From NCBI RefSeq assembly GCF_033547075.1, contig NZ_CP137891.1, forward strand, positions 1,240,001 to 1,304,000: a DNA stretch of 64,000 nt, in the 5' to 3' direction. This document shows, in pieces, positions 44,393 to 53,850 of the stretch. The translations under genes and the position numbers were made by a program. Each line of letters opens with the position of its first letter. Position 1 is the stretch's first letter. The stretch is from Flavobacterium ardleyense (GTDB lineage: Bacteria > Bacteroidota > Bacteroidia > Flavobacteriales > Flavobacteriaceae). Under the pieces are notes generated by a model. That model worked only from the letters and a program-made list of their open reading frames with translations. It was not told the origin of the DNA and ran no database searches.

Positions 44393-45214
44393 TTAAAGTA
44401 AATCAAAAATCATCAAAATCGGAATATGATCTGATAGTTTTCGAGCTAATTTGACATCCTCATACTTTTTATAAAAATGAATTACTTCGGCTTTTAAAAA
44501 CCTAATTTTATCACTTTTGTAAAAGAAATTATCAAATTCGGAAGCAAGACAATCATTATTAAAACACTTCTGCCTCAAGGTAGTTTTCTGATTTTGAAAA
44601 GCAGATTCATAACCCATTTTCTTTAAAGGATTAAAAACCGAATGTGTTTGTGGACAATTGAAATCTCCTAGAAATATTAGATTTTTTGTAGGATATAAAT
44701 CCGGTAGGAATTTGAAATATTTAATCTCAGTTTCAGGTTGCATCTTCTTGGTAATAGCGTGAAAATTCACCAAAGTAAATATTTTTCCGTTATACTTAAA
44801 ATCAGCAAAAAAGGGCTCACGATCTATTTCGAGAGCGTAAAATTTTTCCAGAAATGGTTTATTTATGAGCTGAACTTTGAATGGTTTCCAGAAATAGGCA
44901 TACCGTTCTGTTTTGTACGCGCTACTTTGAGTTGGATCGCTAACGACGTACATCCACCTTGCGCCTTTTCTATTTAGGATATCTGACAAAGCAGCCACAG
45001 CTTGCGTTCCGCCATATCCGGCGACAACTTCCTGAATGGCTACGATGTCATAATCTCTCACAAAATCAGCAATCTGCTCTAAAGTTTCAGGCGATTTGGA
45101 CTGTCCTAAATTCTGTAAATTCCAACTTACTATACTTATTTGCGCAAGCGTAAGTTGGCCAGCAAATAAGGTGAGGACAATTAGAATCAAACGGAAAATA
45201 AATGGTGTTTTCAA
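44393..45214 (-). CDS. Endonuclease/exonuclease/phosphatase family protein, exported
   Basis: This is a DNase I-like protein of about 273 aa. I prefer the TTG at 45214, which begins a clean signal peptide (MKTPFIFRLILIVLTLFAGQ); the open frame reaches a GTG at 45253, but that codon lies inside the terminator hairpin of the pdh transcript. Family motifs in order are VSWNLQNLG, VAIQEV with the metal-binding glutamate, FTLVNFHA, FLGDFNCP with the catalytic Asp/Asn and LSDHIPI with the catalytic His. Such proteins cut DNA, phosphoinositides or related phosphodiesters; the substrate is not evident. Export suggests periplasmic or external nuclease activity. It is convergent with the glycosyltransferase gene. 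Confidence 0.82.
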   Translation of the reverse strand: MKTPFIFRLILIVLTLFAGQLTLAQISIVSWNLQNLGQSKSPETLEQIADFVRDYDIVAIQEVVAGYGGTQAVAALSDILNRKGARWMYVVSDPTQSSAYKTERYAYFWKPFKVQLINKPFLEKFYALEIDREPFFADFKYNGKIFTLVNFHAITKKMQPETEIKYFKFLPDLYPTKNLIFLGDFNCPQTHSVFNPLKKMGYESAFQNQKTTLRQKCFNNDCLASEFDNFFYKSDKIRFLKAEVIHFYKKYEDVKLARKLSDHIPILMIFDLL

Positions 45215-45228
45215 ATAAATCAAATTAT

Positions 45229-45260
45229 AAAAAAAACAGCTGTATGAAAACACACAGCTG
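45229..45260 (-). terminator. Rho-independent terminator of pdhA-pdhC
   Basis: On the minus strand CAGCTGT (45260-45254) pairs with ACAGCTG (45243-45237), followed by eight T at 45236-45229. It lies 27 bases after the pdhC stop and just before the next gene on the strand. Confidence 0.8.
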
Positions 45261-45286
45261 CTATATAGTAAAAGGTAAAATTTTTA

Positions 45287-47038
45287 TTATGCTAACATTG
45301 TCACTGGATTTTCTAAATACTGACGAAGCGTTTGTAAAAACTCTGCTCCCGTTGCGCCATCGACAGTACGGTGGTCGCAAGCAAGCGTTAATTTCATTGT
45401 ATTTCCAACTACAATTTGACCATCCTTTACAACTGGCTTTTCTTCGATTGCACCAACAGATAAGATCGCAGAATTTGGCTGATTGATAATTGAGGTAAAT
45501 TCAGAAATTCCAAACATTCCTAAGTTAGAAACTGTGAAGGTACTTCCTTCCATTTCTGATGGTTGTAATTTTTTATTCTTAGCTTTTGATGCAAGGTTTT
45601 TCACTTCAGCACCAATTTGAGTCAAAGTGCGTTGATCTGCAAAAGGTAAAACAGGAACAAGTAATCCATCTTCGACTGCTACTGCCACACCAATATGAAC
45701 ATGGTGGTTAATTACTGTAACATCCTCTTTCCAAGTAGAATTGACACGAGGGTGTTTTTTAAGAGCCATCGCACAGGCTTTGATTACTAAATCGTTGAAC
45801 GAAACTTTAGTATCTGGCAATGAATTGATAGTTTTTCTTGAAGCCATCGCTTGATCCATCACTACCTCAATAGTCAAGTAATAGTGAGGAGCAGTGAATT
45901 TTGATTCAGCAAGTCTGCGAGCAATAGTCTTGCGCATTTGCGAATTTTTCACTTCTTGTACATCTGTTTCTTCAGCAGCAACAAATGGTCGTGCAGGTGC
46001 AGCGGCTTGCGCAGGCGCAGAAGTTTGTCCTGAAGCAGCAGCCGCCGGAGCAGCTTGAGCAGCAGGTTTTGCTTCTTGTGGCTTATAATTTTCTATATCC
46101 GATTTAATGATTCGGCCATTTTCGCCAGAACCTTTTAAATCATTTAGATTAATTCCTTTTTCTTCCGCAATTTTTCTCGCTAATGGCGAAATAAATACGC
46201 GTTTGTCATCATTTGATGAACTAGAAGAAGTAGATTTTTCTTCGGTTGAAGCAGTTTCTTTCGATTCTGATCTATCCTCTTTTTTATCCTCTTTTGAGTC
46301 TTCTGATTTTTCTTTCTTATCATTAGAAGTATCTTCTTCATGCGAAGAAAAGTTGTCTGCAATCCCGCTAACATCAGTTCCTTCAGGTCCTAATATCGCA
46401 AGAATGCTATCAATTGGAGCAGATTCACCTTCCTTGATTCCGATATATAATAAAGTTCCTTCGTTAAAAGATTCGAACTCCATGGTTGCTTTGTCAGTTT
46501 CGATTTCAGCAAGAATATCTCCTTCTTCTATTTTGTCGCCAACTTTTTTAATCCAAGTTGCAACAGTCCCTTCCGTCATAGTATCACTAAGGCGTGGCAT
46601 TTTTACAACAACAACTCCTTTTGGAAGTTCTTTAGATTTTGATGAATCCTCTTTCGGCTTATCTTCTTTTGAATCCTCAGATTTATCTTCTGACTTTTGA
46701 TCTTTTTTGTCTTCGGATTTAGATTCTTCTTTAGAGTCCTCTTTCGAATCCTCTTCTTTTGAATCATTACCTTCTTCAAGTAAAGATTTATAATCTTCGC
46801 CTTCTTTTCCAACTATTGCTAACAGTGAATCAACCGGAGCCGAATCGCCATCTTGAAGTCCAATATATAAAAGAGTTCCAGCTTCAAAAGCTTCAAACTC
46901 CATAGTTGCTTTGTCAGTTTCAATTTCGGCAAGGATATCTCCTTCTTCGATTTTATCGCCAACTTTTTTTAACCATTTCGCCACTGTTCCCTCAGTCATA
47001 GTATCGCTAAGGCGAGGCATTGTTATTTTATGTGCCAT
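45287..47038 (-). CDS. pdhC: Pyruvate dehydrogenase complex E2, dihydrolipoamide acetyltransferase
   Basis: This is a 583-aa E2 subunit. It carries two lipoyl domains with lipoylated lysines expected at K43 and K183, both in ETDKATMEFE. The linkers between them (about 91-140) and after the second (about 232-280) are long runs of Lys, Glu, Asp and Ser. A peripheral subunit-binding domain covers about 281-317 (FISPLARKIAEEKGINL), followed by an Ala/Pro-rich hinge. The catalytic CAT domain holds H556 and D560 in CDHRTVDGATGAEF. The enzyme moves the acetyl group from lipoyl to CoA and forms the core of the PDH complex. pdhA ends 6 bp upstream, so the two genes form an operon. Confidence 0.95.
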   Translation of the reverse strand: MAHKITMPRLSDTMTEGTVAKWLKKVGDKIEEGDILAEIETDKATMEFEAFEAGTLLYIGLQDGDSAPVDSLLAIVGKEGEDYKSLLEEGNDSKEEDSKEDSKEESKSEDKKDQKSEDKSEDSKEDKPKEDSSKSKELPKGVVVVKMPRLSDTMTEGTVATWIKKVGDKIEEGDILAEIETDKATMEFESFNEGTLLYIGIKEGESAPIDSILAILGPEGTDVSGIADNFSSHEEDTSNDKKEKSEDSKEDKKEDRSESKETASTEEKSTSSSSSNDDKRVFISPLARKIAEEKGINLNDLKGSGENGRIIKSDIENYKPQEAKPAAQAAPAAAASGQTSAPAQAAAPARPFVAAEETDVQEVKNSQMRKTIARRLAESKFTAPHYYLTIEVVMDQAMASRKTINSLPDTKVSFNDLVIKACAMALKKHPRVNSTWKEDVTVINHHVHIGVAVAVEDGLLVPVLPFADQRTLTQIGAEVKNLASKAKNKKLQPSEMEGSTFTVSNLGMFGISEFTSIINQPNSAILSVGAIEEKPVVKDGQIVVGNTMKLTLACDHRTVDGATGAEFLQTLRQYLENPVTMLA

Positions 47039-47044
47039 AGTATA

Positions 47045-48043
47045 TTATAGTTTGTGAGGAATAAATGGATAATCTTTTTGGTCGTACACAACATCATAAA
47101 GCTGTTGAACTTCTGGGAATTCTGATTCTTCAGCAAAATCCACACATTCTTGAACCAAGTCTTTTACTCGTTGATCCATTGCTTCAATTTCCTCTTCGGT
47201 TGCGTAATTATTTTCTTTGATTACATCCAAAACTTGTGTGATTGGATCAATCTTTTTGTATTCTTCTATTTCGTCTTTTGAGCGATACAATTGCGCATCA
47301 GACATTGAGTGTCCTCTGTAACGATACGTTTTCATTTCAAGAAATGTTGGCCCATCGCCTCGTCTTGCTCTACTGATTGCCTCGTCCATAGCTTCAGCAA
47401 CTTTTACAGGATTCATTCCGTCAACTGGACCGCAAGGCATTTCGTAGCCAAGGCCCAATTTCCAAATATCAGTATGATTTGCTGACCTTTCTACCGAAGT
47501 CCCCATTGCATATCCATTGTTTTCGACAATAAATACTACCGGAAGTTTCCATAGCATAGCCATATTAAAAGCTTCGTGAAGTGAACCTTGTCTTGCAGCT
47601 CCATCACCAAAGTAAGTTAAAGTAACGCCGTCTCGTTCAAAATATTTATCTGCAAATGCAATTCCTGCACCTACGGGAATTTGAGCACCTACAATTCCGT
47701 GCCCACCATAAAAACCTTTTTCTTTAGAAAAGATGTGCATAGAGCCCCCCATACCGTGAGAAGTACCCGTCTTTTTACCCATTAATTCTGCCATTACTCG
47801 GCGGGGATCAACTCCCATTCCTATTGGCTGAACATGGTTGCGGTATGCAGTAATCATTTTGTCAGTATCCAGATTCATTACGTGTAACGCTCCTGCTAAA
47901 ACTGCTTCCTGACCATTGTACAAATGTAAAAATCCCCTAACTTTTTGTTGTATATATAGTGCAGCTAATTTATCTTCAAATTTTCGCCAAAGCAGCATAT
48001 CTTCGTACCACTTCAAATAAACTTCTTTTGTTATTTCTTTCAT
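47045..48043 (-). CDS. pdhA: Pyruvate dehydrogenase E1 component, alpha subunit
   Basis: This is a 332-aa thiamine-diphosphate enzyme subunit. I use the ATG at 48043 (MKEITKEVYLKWYEDML), since the 17 extra upstream residues are unlike the family and the promoter box lies upstream of it. The ThDP/Mg motif is TYFGDGAARQGSLHEAFNMAMLWKLP with the final ENNGYAMGT. The phosphorylation-loop-like YRYRGHSMSD follows. It decarboxylates pyruvate together with the beta subunit and passes the acetyl group to the E2. The gene for the beta subunit (pdhB) is not in the window. The pdhC gene follows after 6 bp; cdd lies upstream on the same strand. Confidence 0.93.
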   Translation of the reverse strand: MKEITKEVYLKWYEDMLLWRKFEDKLAALYIQQKVRGFLHLYNGQEAVLAGALHVMNLDTDKMITAYRNHVQPIGMGVDPRRVMAELMGKKTGTSHGMGGSMHIFSKEKGFYGGHGIVGAQIPVGAGIAFADKYFERDGVTLTYFGDGAARQGSLHEAFNMAMLWKLPVVFIVENNGYAMGTSVERSANHTDIWKLGLGYEMPCGPVDGMNPVKVAEAMDEAISRARRGDGPTFLEMKTYRYRGHSMSDAQLYRSKDEIEEYKKIDPITQVLDVIKENNYATEEEIEAMDQRVKDLVQECVDFAEESEFPEVQQLYDVVYDQKDYPFIPHKL

Positions 48044-48116
48044 AACATATTTATTGTAAAAAATTAATGCATAGGTGAATTCTATCTTTGGCAATTTAGC
48101 GAAAGCTAGAGAATCG

Positions 48117-48124
48117 CAAAATTA
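48117..48124 (-). promoter_or_regulatory. -7 box of the pdhA promoter
   Basis: The minus strand reads TAATTTTG (TAnnTTTG), 73 bases upstream of the pdhA ATG. No clear -33 TTG is found. Confidence 0.45.
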
Positions 48125-48149
48125 CTACATTCGATTGTAGAACTAAAAT

Positions 48150-48632
48150 TTATAACACGTTTTTATCAAAAGATAGCGGGAGTAAGTTTTCTAATGATTC
48201 TGAGCGATATACCTTTCCGGACTCACCCATAAAATATATTTCGATAGGGTGTGATTGTCGTGATTCATATTCGGCAATTGACTGTCGGCACGCGCCACAA
48301 GGTGGAATAGGAGCAAGGGTAGGATTTGCATCTGACGTTGCCGAAATCGCAAGTGTCTTGAACGCAACATTTGGATATTTTGCACCAGCATAAAAAATCG
48401 CAGTTCGCTCTGCACAAAGCCCCGAAGGATAGGCAGCATTTTCTTGATTGGAACCTATTACAACTTCATTATTTTCTAATAAAATTGCAGCACCAACTTT
48501 AAACTTACTATAAGGTGCATAGGCAACTTTTCGAGCTTCAATCGCTTGTAGCATCAATTTTTGAACTACTTCTGGCAATTCTGTCATCGAATCAAAAACA
48601 TCGAAAGAGCTGGTAATTGAGATTTTCTTCAT
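48150..48632 (-). CDS. cdd: Cytidine deaminase
   Basis: This is a 160-aa zinc enzyme that deaminates cytidine and deoxycytidine to uridine forms in pyrimidine salvage. The zinc ligands are C73 in GLCAERTAIF, with E75 as the proton shuttle, and C112 and C115 in PPCGACRQSIAEY. The core YSKFKVGAAILLENNEVVIGSNQENAAYPSG region is split between substrate loops at about residues 41-71. The length is slightly above the usual 130-140 aa because of a longer N-terminus, normal for Flavobacteria. It lies between porV and pdhA on the same strand; a terminator separates it from porV. Confidence 0.93.
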   Translation of the reverse strand: MKKISITSSFDVFDSMTELPEVVQKLMLQAIEARKVAYAPYSKFKVGAAILLENNEVVIGSNQENAAYPSGLCAERTAIFYAGAKYPNVAFKTLAISATSDANPTLAPIPPCGACRQSIAEYESRQSHPIEIYFMGESGKVYRSESLENLLPLSFDKNVL

Positions 48633-48663
48633 AATAGAAACTTTTTAAACTGAGATAGATACA

Positions 48664-48703
48664 GAAAAAAAAATCCAAATTTCACGAATGGAATTTGGAT
48701 TTT
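48664..48703 (-). terminator. Rho-independent terminator of porU-porV
   Basis: AAAATCCAAATT (48670-48681) pairs with AATTTGGATTTT (48692-48703) around a 10-base loop. On the minus strand the stem is followed by a T run. It lies 23 bases after the porV stop codon. Confidence 0.83.
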
Positions 48704-48726
48704 ATCTGAATTAATAAAGTGTTGGT

Positions 48727-49896
48727 CTAATATTCATCGTACTTTTCACCGAAGTTAAAGGTTAATGAGAAACGAAGTGTGTTCTCTAACGGATTTTTAA
48801 CTTTTGAAGCTGAGAATAGGTATGAAACATCTACTTTAACTACATTGTATTTGAAACCTGCACCTAAAGCAAAAAACTTTCTAGCTCCTTTTTCTATACT
48901 TTCGTTAAAATATCCTAATCTAAATGCAAAAGAGTCTTGGTAAAGATATTCTGCACCTGCAGCGTATGTAAACTCTTTAAGCTCTTCGCTAAATCCGTCT
49001 GGAGCATCACCAAATGATTTGAACATCCCAGAAACCCATCCTATATTACTGTAGTCTTCGTTAGTCTGAATAATTTCTTCCTGAGTTACATCTCCATCTC
49101 CATTAATATCTGGATTTTGTGGAGTTGGAACTAATAACTTATTAAACTCTGCGGTAAGCGAAACTTTGTTGTACTCATCAAAGATGAAGTCAAATCCAGC
49201 ACCAACTTTCATATTGGCAGGAATAAAATTTGCATTGTTATCTCCAGCTGATTTGTCGTATTTGATTTTTGGTCCCATATTTTGGAAGTTGAAGCCTCCT
49301 CTAAAGCGACCATTAAAATCATTAAAAGCAATTTCTTCTGATTGGTAGAAACCTGCTACATCGACTGCAAATGTACTAGCTGCAGAAGCATCACCTTGAG
49401 AATCTGGAATTTTTAAACTTGAGTTTATGAATCTCCCTGCAACTGCCATCGAGAAAGTCTCTGACAATTTAAGCGAGTAAGATGCATCGACTGCAAACTC
49501 ACTTGGTTTTACAACATTAGGAATGTCATCAAAATTTTGTCTAAGCTCAATTTCACCTAGACCAAAATAACGTAAACTTACTGCAAATGCACTACGCTCA
49601 TTAAACCTATTAAAATAGGTGATCTGACCAAGAGAAATATCATTTACAAGATCTGTAAGATAAGGCGTGTAACTAAGGGAAAATCCTTGAGCCTCCTGAG
49701 AGAATGCGAATTTTGCTGGATTGTACTGTTGAGAATAAGCGTCTGGCGAAGTTGCTACTCCTTGATCACCTAAACCGGCTGACCTAGCATCTGCTGCAAC
49801 TAATAAAAACGGAACTCCTGTTGTGATCACTCTGTCCTGCGAAAAACCAAATTGCTGGACCAGTAAAAAGGCAAATAATATTGAGATTTTTTTCAT
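48727..49896 (-). CDS. porV: Type IX secretion system outer membrane protein PorV (LptO)
   Basis: This 389-aa protein has a signal peptide (about 1-19, ending QFGFSQ) and is a predicted outer membrane beta-barrel of the PorV/PorQ family. Family features are GVPFLLVAADARSAGLGDQGVAT at about residues 27-49, SPDAYSQQYNPAKFAF, then alternating strands with aromatic ends and the final FRLGYFNES and FSLTFNFG. In the T9SS, PorV receives folded cargo from the SprA channel and carries it to the PorU sortase. The insertion PDINGDGDVTQEEIIQ is a calcium-type loop seen in Flavobacteria. porU lies immediately upstream on the same strand, 41 bp away. Confidence 0.93.
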   Translation of the reverse strand: MKKISILFAFLLVQQFGFSQDRVITTGVPFLLVAADARSAGLGDQGVATSPDAYSQQYNPAKFAFSQEAQGFSLSYTPYLTDLVNDISLGQITYFNRFNERSAFAVSLRYFGLGEIELRQNFDDIPNVVKPSEFAVDASYSLKLSETFSMAVAGRFINSSLKIPDSQGDASAASTFAVDVAGFYQSEEIAFNDFNGRFRGGFNFQNMGPKIKYDKSAGDNNANFIPANMKVGAGFDFIFDEYNKVSLTAEFNKLLVPTPQNPDINGDGDVTQEEIIQTNEDYSNIGWVSGMFKSFGDAPDGFSEELKEFTYAAGAEYLYQDSFAFRLGYFNESIEKGARKFFALGAGFKYNVVKVDVSYLFSASKVKNPLENTLRFSLTFNFGEKYDEY

Positions 49897-49921
49897 AAAA
49901 ATTTTTAAAAAAAGAATTAGA

Positions 49922-49929
49922 CAAATATA
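49922..49929 (-). promoter_or_regulatory. -7 box of an internal porV promoter
   Basis: The minus strand reads TATATTTG, a perfect TAnnTTTG, 25 bases upstream of the porV ATG and 9 bases after the porU stop. It suggests that porV can be expressed apart from porU. Confidence 0.55.
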
Positions 49930-49937
49930 GTATTTTA

Positions 49938-52900
49938 TTAAAGTATTACAAGTTTTTCGTATTTTTCCGTCTGTGTATTGCTTACCAAAGATTTGACCGT
50001 GAGCTTGTATACGTAGACACCTTTTCCAATTTTATCACCAAAATCATCACGGCCGTTCCAGGAAATTTCTCGAGACGTAAATCCTTCTGTTGTAACAATT
50101 TGATTGGTTGTCCACACTACTTTTCCAGTTACAGTGATAACTTGAACTTGCACCTGAAGTGGCTCAAAAGGACGGTTATGTGTAAACCAAAATTGGGTAT
50201 AATTGACAAATGGATTTGGATAATTTAACACATTGGTAAGCGTAATTGATTCATCACCGACCACCACAAACTGAAGTTCGGAGGTTACCGGGTTATTATA
50301 GACATCCCAACCTTTAAATGTTAATGTATGCAATCCGACGGAAAGATTTCGGAAAGGGAATTTTATTTTTCCTTTTTTGAAATTGTCAAGTTCAGTTTCA
50401 AAATAATCATTTAGCACGTAGGGATTACTTTCGTCTCCATCTAGAATAGCGATCAAATCATGACCAATTCCACTCGCGGTATTTATTCCATTTTCATCTT
50501 CTAAAAAAGCTAAAAATATTGGAGATGCATTGGTTATTCCTCCAGAAATAAAATTTTGATCATTCATATATAGTTTTACGGTTGGTCCCGTAACATCTAC
50601 TGCGGCATTGGCATTGATGCCTCCTACTTTAATAATATTGTCGAAACCTGTTTTGTCTTGTGTAACTTGCGTGCTTTTCCCATAAAAACTAATTCGGCCA
50701 TTTCCTACAGGTACTCTGATATCACGAGGTACAACGAAAGAAAATTCAAAAGCACCATTGTTTATAGTAGCATTTCCTCTAAAAATGGTCTCTCCTAAAA
50801 CTTTAAAGGGCATTGGGGCAGCATTTCCATCATTATTTAGCGTAAGCCTATCAATCATTTTGTCAAATATATTCACAGAAAGCTCACCATTGTAGGTCGT
50901 CATCAAATTATCAAATTGATCTGTAACAATTCCGGTTAATTTTATTGGGGCAAGTGCCTTTAAATCTTCGATATTTCCTGTAACGGACACATCGTTAACC
51001 TTTGTAAGTTTGATTTTAGGTTGTGGCAAAGCCAACATCAAAGCTGGATCTCCAATATAGAATACAACATTTGACGATGCGCTAGGATTGCTATTCTTAG
51101 CCAATCGTAAGGCTTCTGCAATCGTAGTTTGAGTGGTCGGCCCGAGACCGTAGCCGAAAAGAAATTCAGACAAACGATCGTTAAAAGGCTCGGCGCCGCT
51201 TTGATTAATCGAACGAATCGTGGTTAGCATGCTAATTGCGCCCCCACTAGGATTCCAATAAGTGTACTCACCAGCGGTGGGTCTGTATGGATCATCAAAT
51301 TTCGAAAAATCACAAGTGATAGTTATAAATAAAGGATATTTATATTTATTTTGGAGATTTTGTCCATCGGTTTTTTCCCAAATACGCTCACCGGAAAGCA
51401 CTTCTGGTCCGCCGTGACCAAGATAGTTAAAGACCAACGCTCCTTTTTCAAAATTATTAAATAACTCCTCTCTTGCTTGTGGGTATCTTTTTCCGCCTGA
51501 ACCTGTTTCTTGAACGTAAGAATCTAAGAGGATTTTATTTACATTTATAAAAGGCTTCTCATTAAAGATCCGATCGGATAGTTGATTTTGCCGCTGTTGC
51601 AAACTTGCATCTGATACTCTATCTGCATCGTCCGCAATTAGTACAATGTTATTTCGCCAACTTCCATAAGATTTAGGATCGTGGTAATCAATAACTTTTT
51701 GCACCATATCATCAGCTTGTCTAGGGTCGGCGACGAGCATTCTTCCGATGGCGATATCTAAACCGCCAAAAGAAGATCCGATATTCCCTTCATTTTCATC
51801 CATAAGTCCGAAAAAATCATCAGAAGCATACGAAGCCTCACTGGTAGAATAACTATAAAGGGCGTGATAAATCGGCACTATATTAGTATTATTTGGGATT
51901 CTGTTTTTGTAATCAAAAGATGCATCTCCAAAAAGATTTACATATTTTACGGCTCTTTGTGGCAGACTCGCGTTGACATATACGTATTTTATAAAGTTTC
52001 GGATTGCAGCAATATCTTGTTTGCCTGAGGAAAATTCTTGATAGATGTCTTCTAGCTTTACAACCTTTACATTCAGATTTGAATATTGTCTGTGGAAATT
52101 AGCAAGTTTTTCTGCTGACATTGAAAGAAATGCGGGCGTAATAATCAGATAATCGACATCAAGATATTGGCCTTGCGCAGTCTTTAAAATACTTCCCTTT
52201 AAATCCTGATTTGATACGTAAGCCTGTGATTCTTTTGATGGCGAATAATAATTAGATGGATCAACTGCAATATACTTACGAAGTTCGCCTAAAACCGCCT
52301 TAAAAGAATATGTTCCGGTGGTGCCAGAATTTTGAATATTTCCAACATTATATATATCCGTAATATCCCAAACTTCCGCGATTGAAGTTGCATTGCTTAT
52401 AGTATATTGTCCAATTCCTGTCTCTAATGCTGATTCATTTACTTGAAAACGAAACTGCTTGCCGTAGCCCGATAAGTTATTGGTAGCTCGAAGGATAATA
52501 TAATCTAAAAATCCCTTTGAGCCCGGCACACCATTATTATTGTAAGTGAGTTTAATCTTAATATTCTGTGCTGCTGCAAAAGCATTGTTTTTTATAAAAG
52601 TATTATCGTAAAGTTCACGGTCGCCGTCGGGGGATAATGCCGATATATTTACAGTGCCAACATTTTGTCCACTTGCTTCTACAGAAAAATTGGTTGGAGT
52701 AAAAGCTGCTGCCGCTGCTCTCACGGTAATTCCAACTTGAGATGCTAGATCAATCTGAGGAAATTCAAAAGAAAATTCTTGAACATTCTGAACATTAAAT
52801 TGCTCTCCAACCCATAATCTCCCTAAACGTACAACATTAATGAGGTCACGCTCATGATATTGATAGCCGTCGTACTTTGTGTAATTTTTGGTTGGGATCG

Positions 52901-53771
52901 CATTTTCCAGCGGATCTAATAAGCTCATTCTTTTTCCAACGCCACCATTTATGGTAACATAATAATACGATCTATCAGCATAAAGATTGCTGTGAGTTTG
53001 ACTTTCAGTATTCCAATTATCTACACCCTCCGCATAGAAAATAATATAATCATTGTCATTAAACACTCCGTCACTTTCGCCAATTACCTGAATGGCATTT
53101 TCTGCCAAATCCATCGGATAGGGAATTGAATTTGCCAATGGCAGCATTCGACCACCATTTCCATAAATTTTGAGATTTCTAGGATCAGCATTGACATTCA
53201 TACCTAGTGACCTTAAAAAATCTTTTGATATTTTATAAACTCCCGATTTTTCAACGTAAAAGCGATACCAATCGCCGGATCGTAGCACAGAATTAGAAAG
53301 AGCAGCAGGTGCGGAGGTTGTGGACGAAATTTTATTATTTTCAGTAGAAAAATTATAGGTAAAAGATTTCACTCTCTTGTAAACACTTCCTTCTTTAATA
53401 ATAGGACTAATCGAAATTGTAGTATAATACACATCTCGAGCGCGATTGTTTCGCAAATTTGAAATAAGTTTTGCAGGAATTTCAGCAGGATCTAAATCTC
53501 CAATCGAATTAATAGATTCAAAAACGACGTCAGAAATAACCAGAGAAGATGGGTTGGCAACTGAAATTTGTTGAATGGTAACCGAAGCTAAAATGCTTTT
53601 CTCTGCAACATTATATCGGAAATATTCAGCTGTAAAGTGCGGAATTTGAACAGTATATGTCTCAAAAGGGTATGTATTAGTAGCGGCCCAAGCAAGCTCA
53701 ACAGACTTGCTGTTTTGGCCTAGAATCAGGTTTGTAAAAAGTGTAATAAGGAGTAAAAAGATATTTTTCAT
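49938..53771 (-). CDS. porU: Type IX secretion system sortase PorU
   Basis: This is a 1277-aa gingipain-like (C25 peptidase family) protein. A signal peptide covers about residues 1-18. The C25 domain at about 540-900 holds the catalytic pair H786 in YLGHGGPEV and C820 in ITCDFSKFDDP, both present. The N-terminal 500 residues are beta-rich, and the C-terminal end has a type A-like sorting region (LNYPNPFVNYTQFWFTHNRPF, GKGVYVYKLTV). PorU removes the C-terminal domain of T9SS cargo and attaches the mature protein at the surface, in a complex with PorV. The gene lies divergent from gldJ, as in Flavobacterium johnsoniae. Its length is normal for PorU. Confidence 0.93.
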   Translation of the reverse strand: MKNIFLLLITLFTNLILGQNSKSVELAWAATNTYPFETYTVQIPHFTAEYFRYNVAEKSILASVTIQQISVANPSSLVISDVVFESINSIGDLDPAEIPAKLISNLRNNRARDVYYTTISISPIIKEGSVYKRVKSFTYNFSTENNKISSTTSAPAALSNSVLRSGDWYRFYVEKSGVYKISKDFLRSLGMNVNADPRNLKIYGNGGRMLPLANSIPYPMDLAENAIQVIGESDGVFNDNDYIIFYAEGVDNWNTESQTHSNLYADRSYYYVTINGGVGKRMSLLDPLENAIPTKNYTKYDGYQYHERDLINVVRLGRLWVGEQFNVQNVQEFSFEFPQIDLASQVGITVRAAAAAFTPTNFSVEASGQNVGTVNISALSPDGDRELYDNTFIKNNAFAAAQNIKIKLTYNNNGVPGSKGFLDYIILRATNNLSGYGKQFRFQVNESALETGIGQYTISNATSIAEVWDITDIYNVGNIQNSGTTGTYSFKAVLGELRKYIAVDPSNYYSPSKESQAYVSNQDLKGSILKTAQGQYLDVDYLIITPAFLSMSAEKLANFHRQYSNLNVKVVKLEDIYQEFSSGKQDIAAIRNFIKYVYVNASLPQRAVKYVNLFGDASFDYKNRIPNNTNIVPIYHALYSYSTSEASYASDDFFGLMDENEGNIGSSFGGLDIAIGRMLVADPRQADDMVQKVIDYHDPKSYGSWRNNIVLIADDADRVSDASLQQRQNQLSDRIFNEKPFINVNKILLDSYVQETGSGGKRYPQAREELFNNFEKGALVFNYLGHGGPEVLSGERIWEKTDGQNLQNKYKYPLFITITCDFSKFDDPYRPTAGEYTYWNPSGGAISMLTTIRSINQSGAEPFNDRLSEFLFGYGLGPTTQTTIAEALRLAKNSNPSASSNVVFYIGDPALMLALPQPKIKLTKVNDVSVTGNIEDLKALAPIKLTGIVTDQFDNLMTTYNGELSVNIFDKMIDRLTLNNDGNAAPMPFKVLGETIFRGNATINNGAFEFSFVVPRDIRVPVGNGRISFYGKSTQVTQDKTGFDNIIKVGGINANAAVDVTGPTVKLYMNDQNFISGGITNASPIFLAFLEDENGINTASGIGHDLIAILDGDESNPYVLNDYFETELDNFKKGKIKFPFRNLSVGLHTLTFKGWDVYNNPVTSELQFVVVGDESITLTNVLNYPNPFVNYTQFWFTHNRPFEPLQVQVQVITVTGKVVWTTNQIVTTEGFTSREISWNGRDDFGDKIGKGVYVYKLTVKSLVSNTQTEKYEKLVIL

Positions 53772-53842
53772 CAGGATATGAACGTCAGAAGTACAAAATT
53801 AGTGCGGCAAATTTCTACAATAAAATGCTAAAATACTTATAA

Positions 53843-53850
53843 TATTTTTG
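53843..53850 (+). promoter_or_regulatory. -7 box of the gldJ promoter
   Basis: TATTTTTG fits TAnnTTTG and lies 129 bases upstream of the gldJ ATG at 53980, within the region shared with the divergent porU. Confidence 0.4.

Noticed and set aside
46107..46700. A 197-codon open frame on the plus strand, opposite pdhC
   Set aside because: It is the complement of the Lys/Glu/Ser-rich linkers and the second lipoyl domain; the translation is a low-complexity Ser/Phe-rich string and the opposite strand has strong family motifs.
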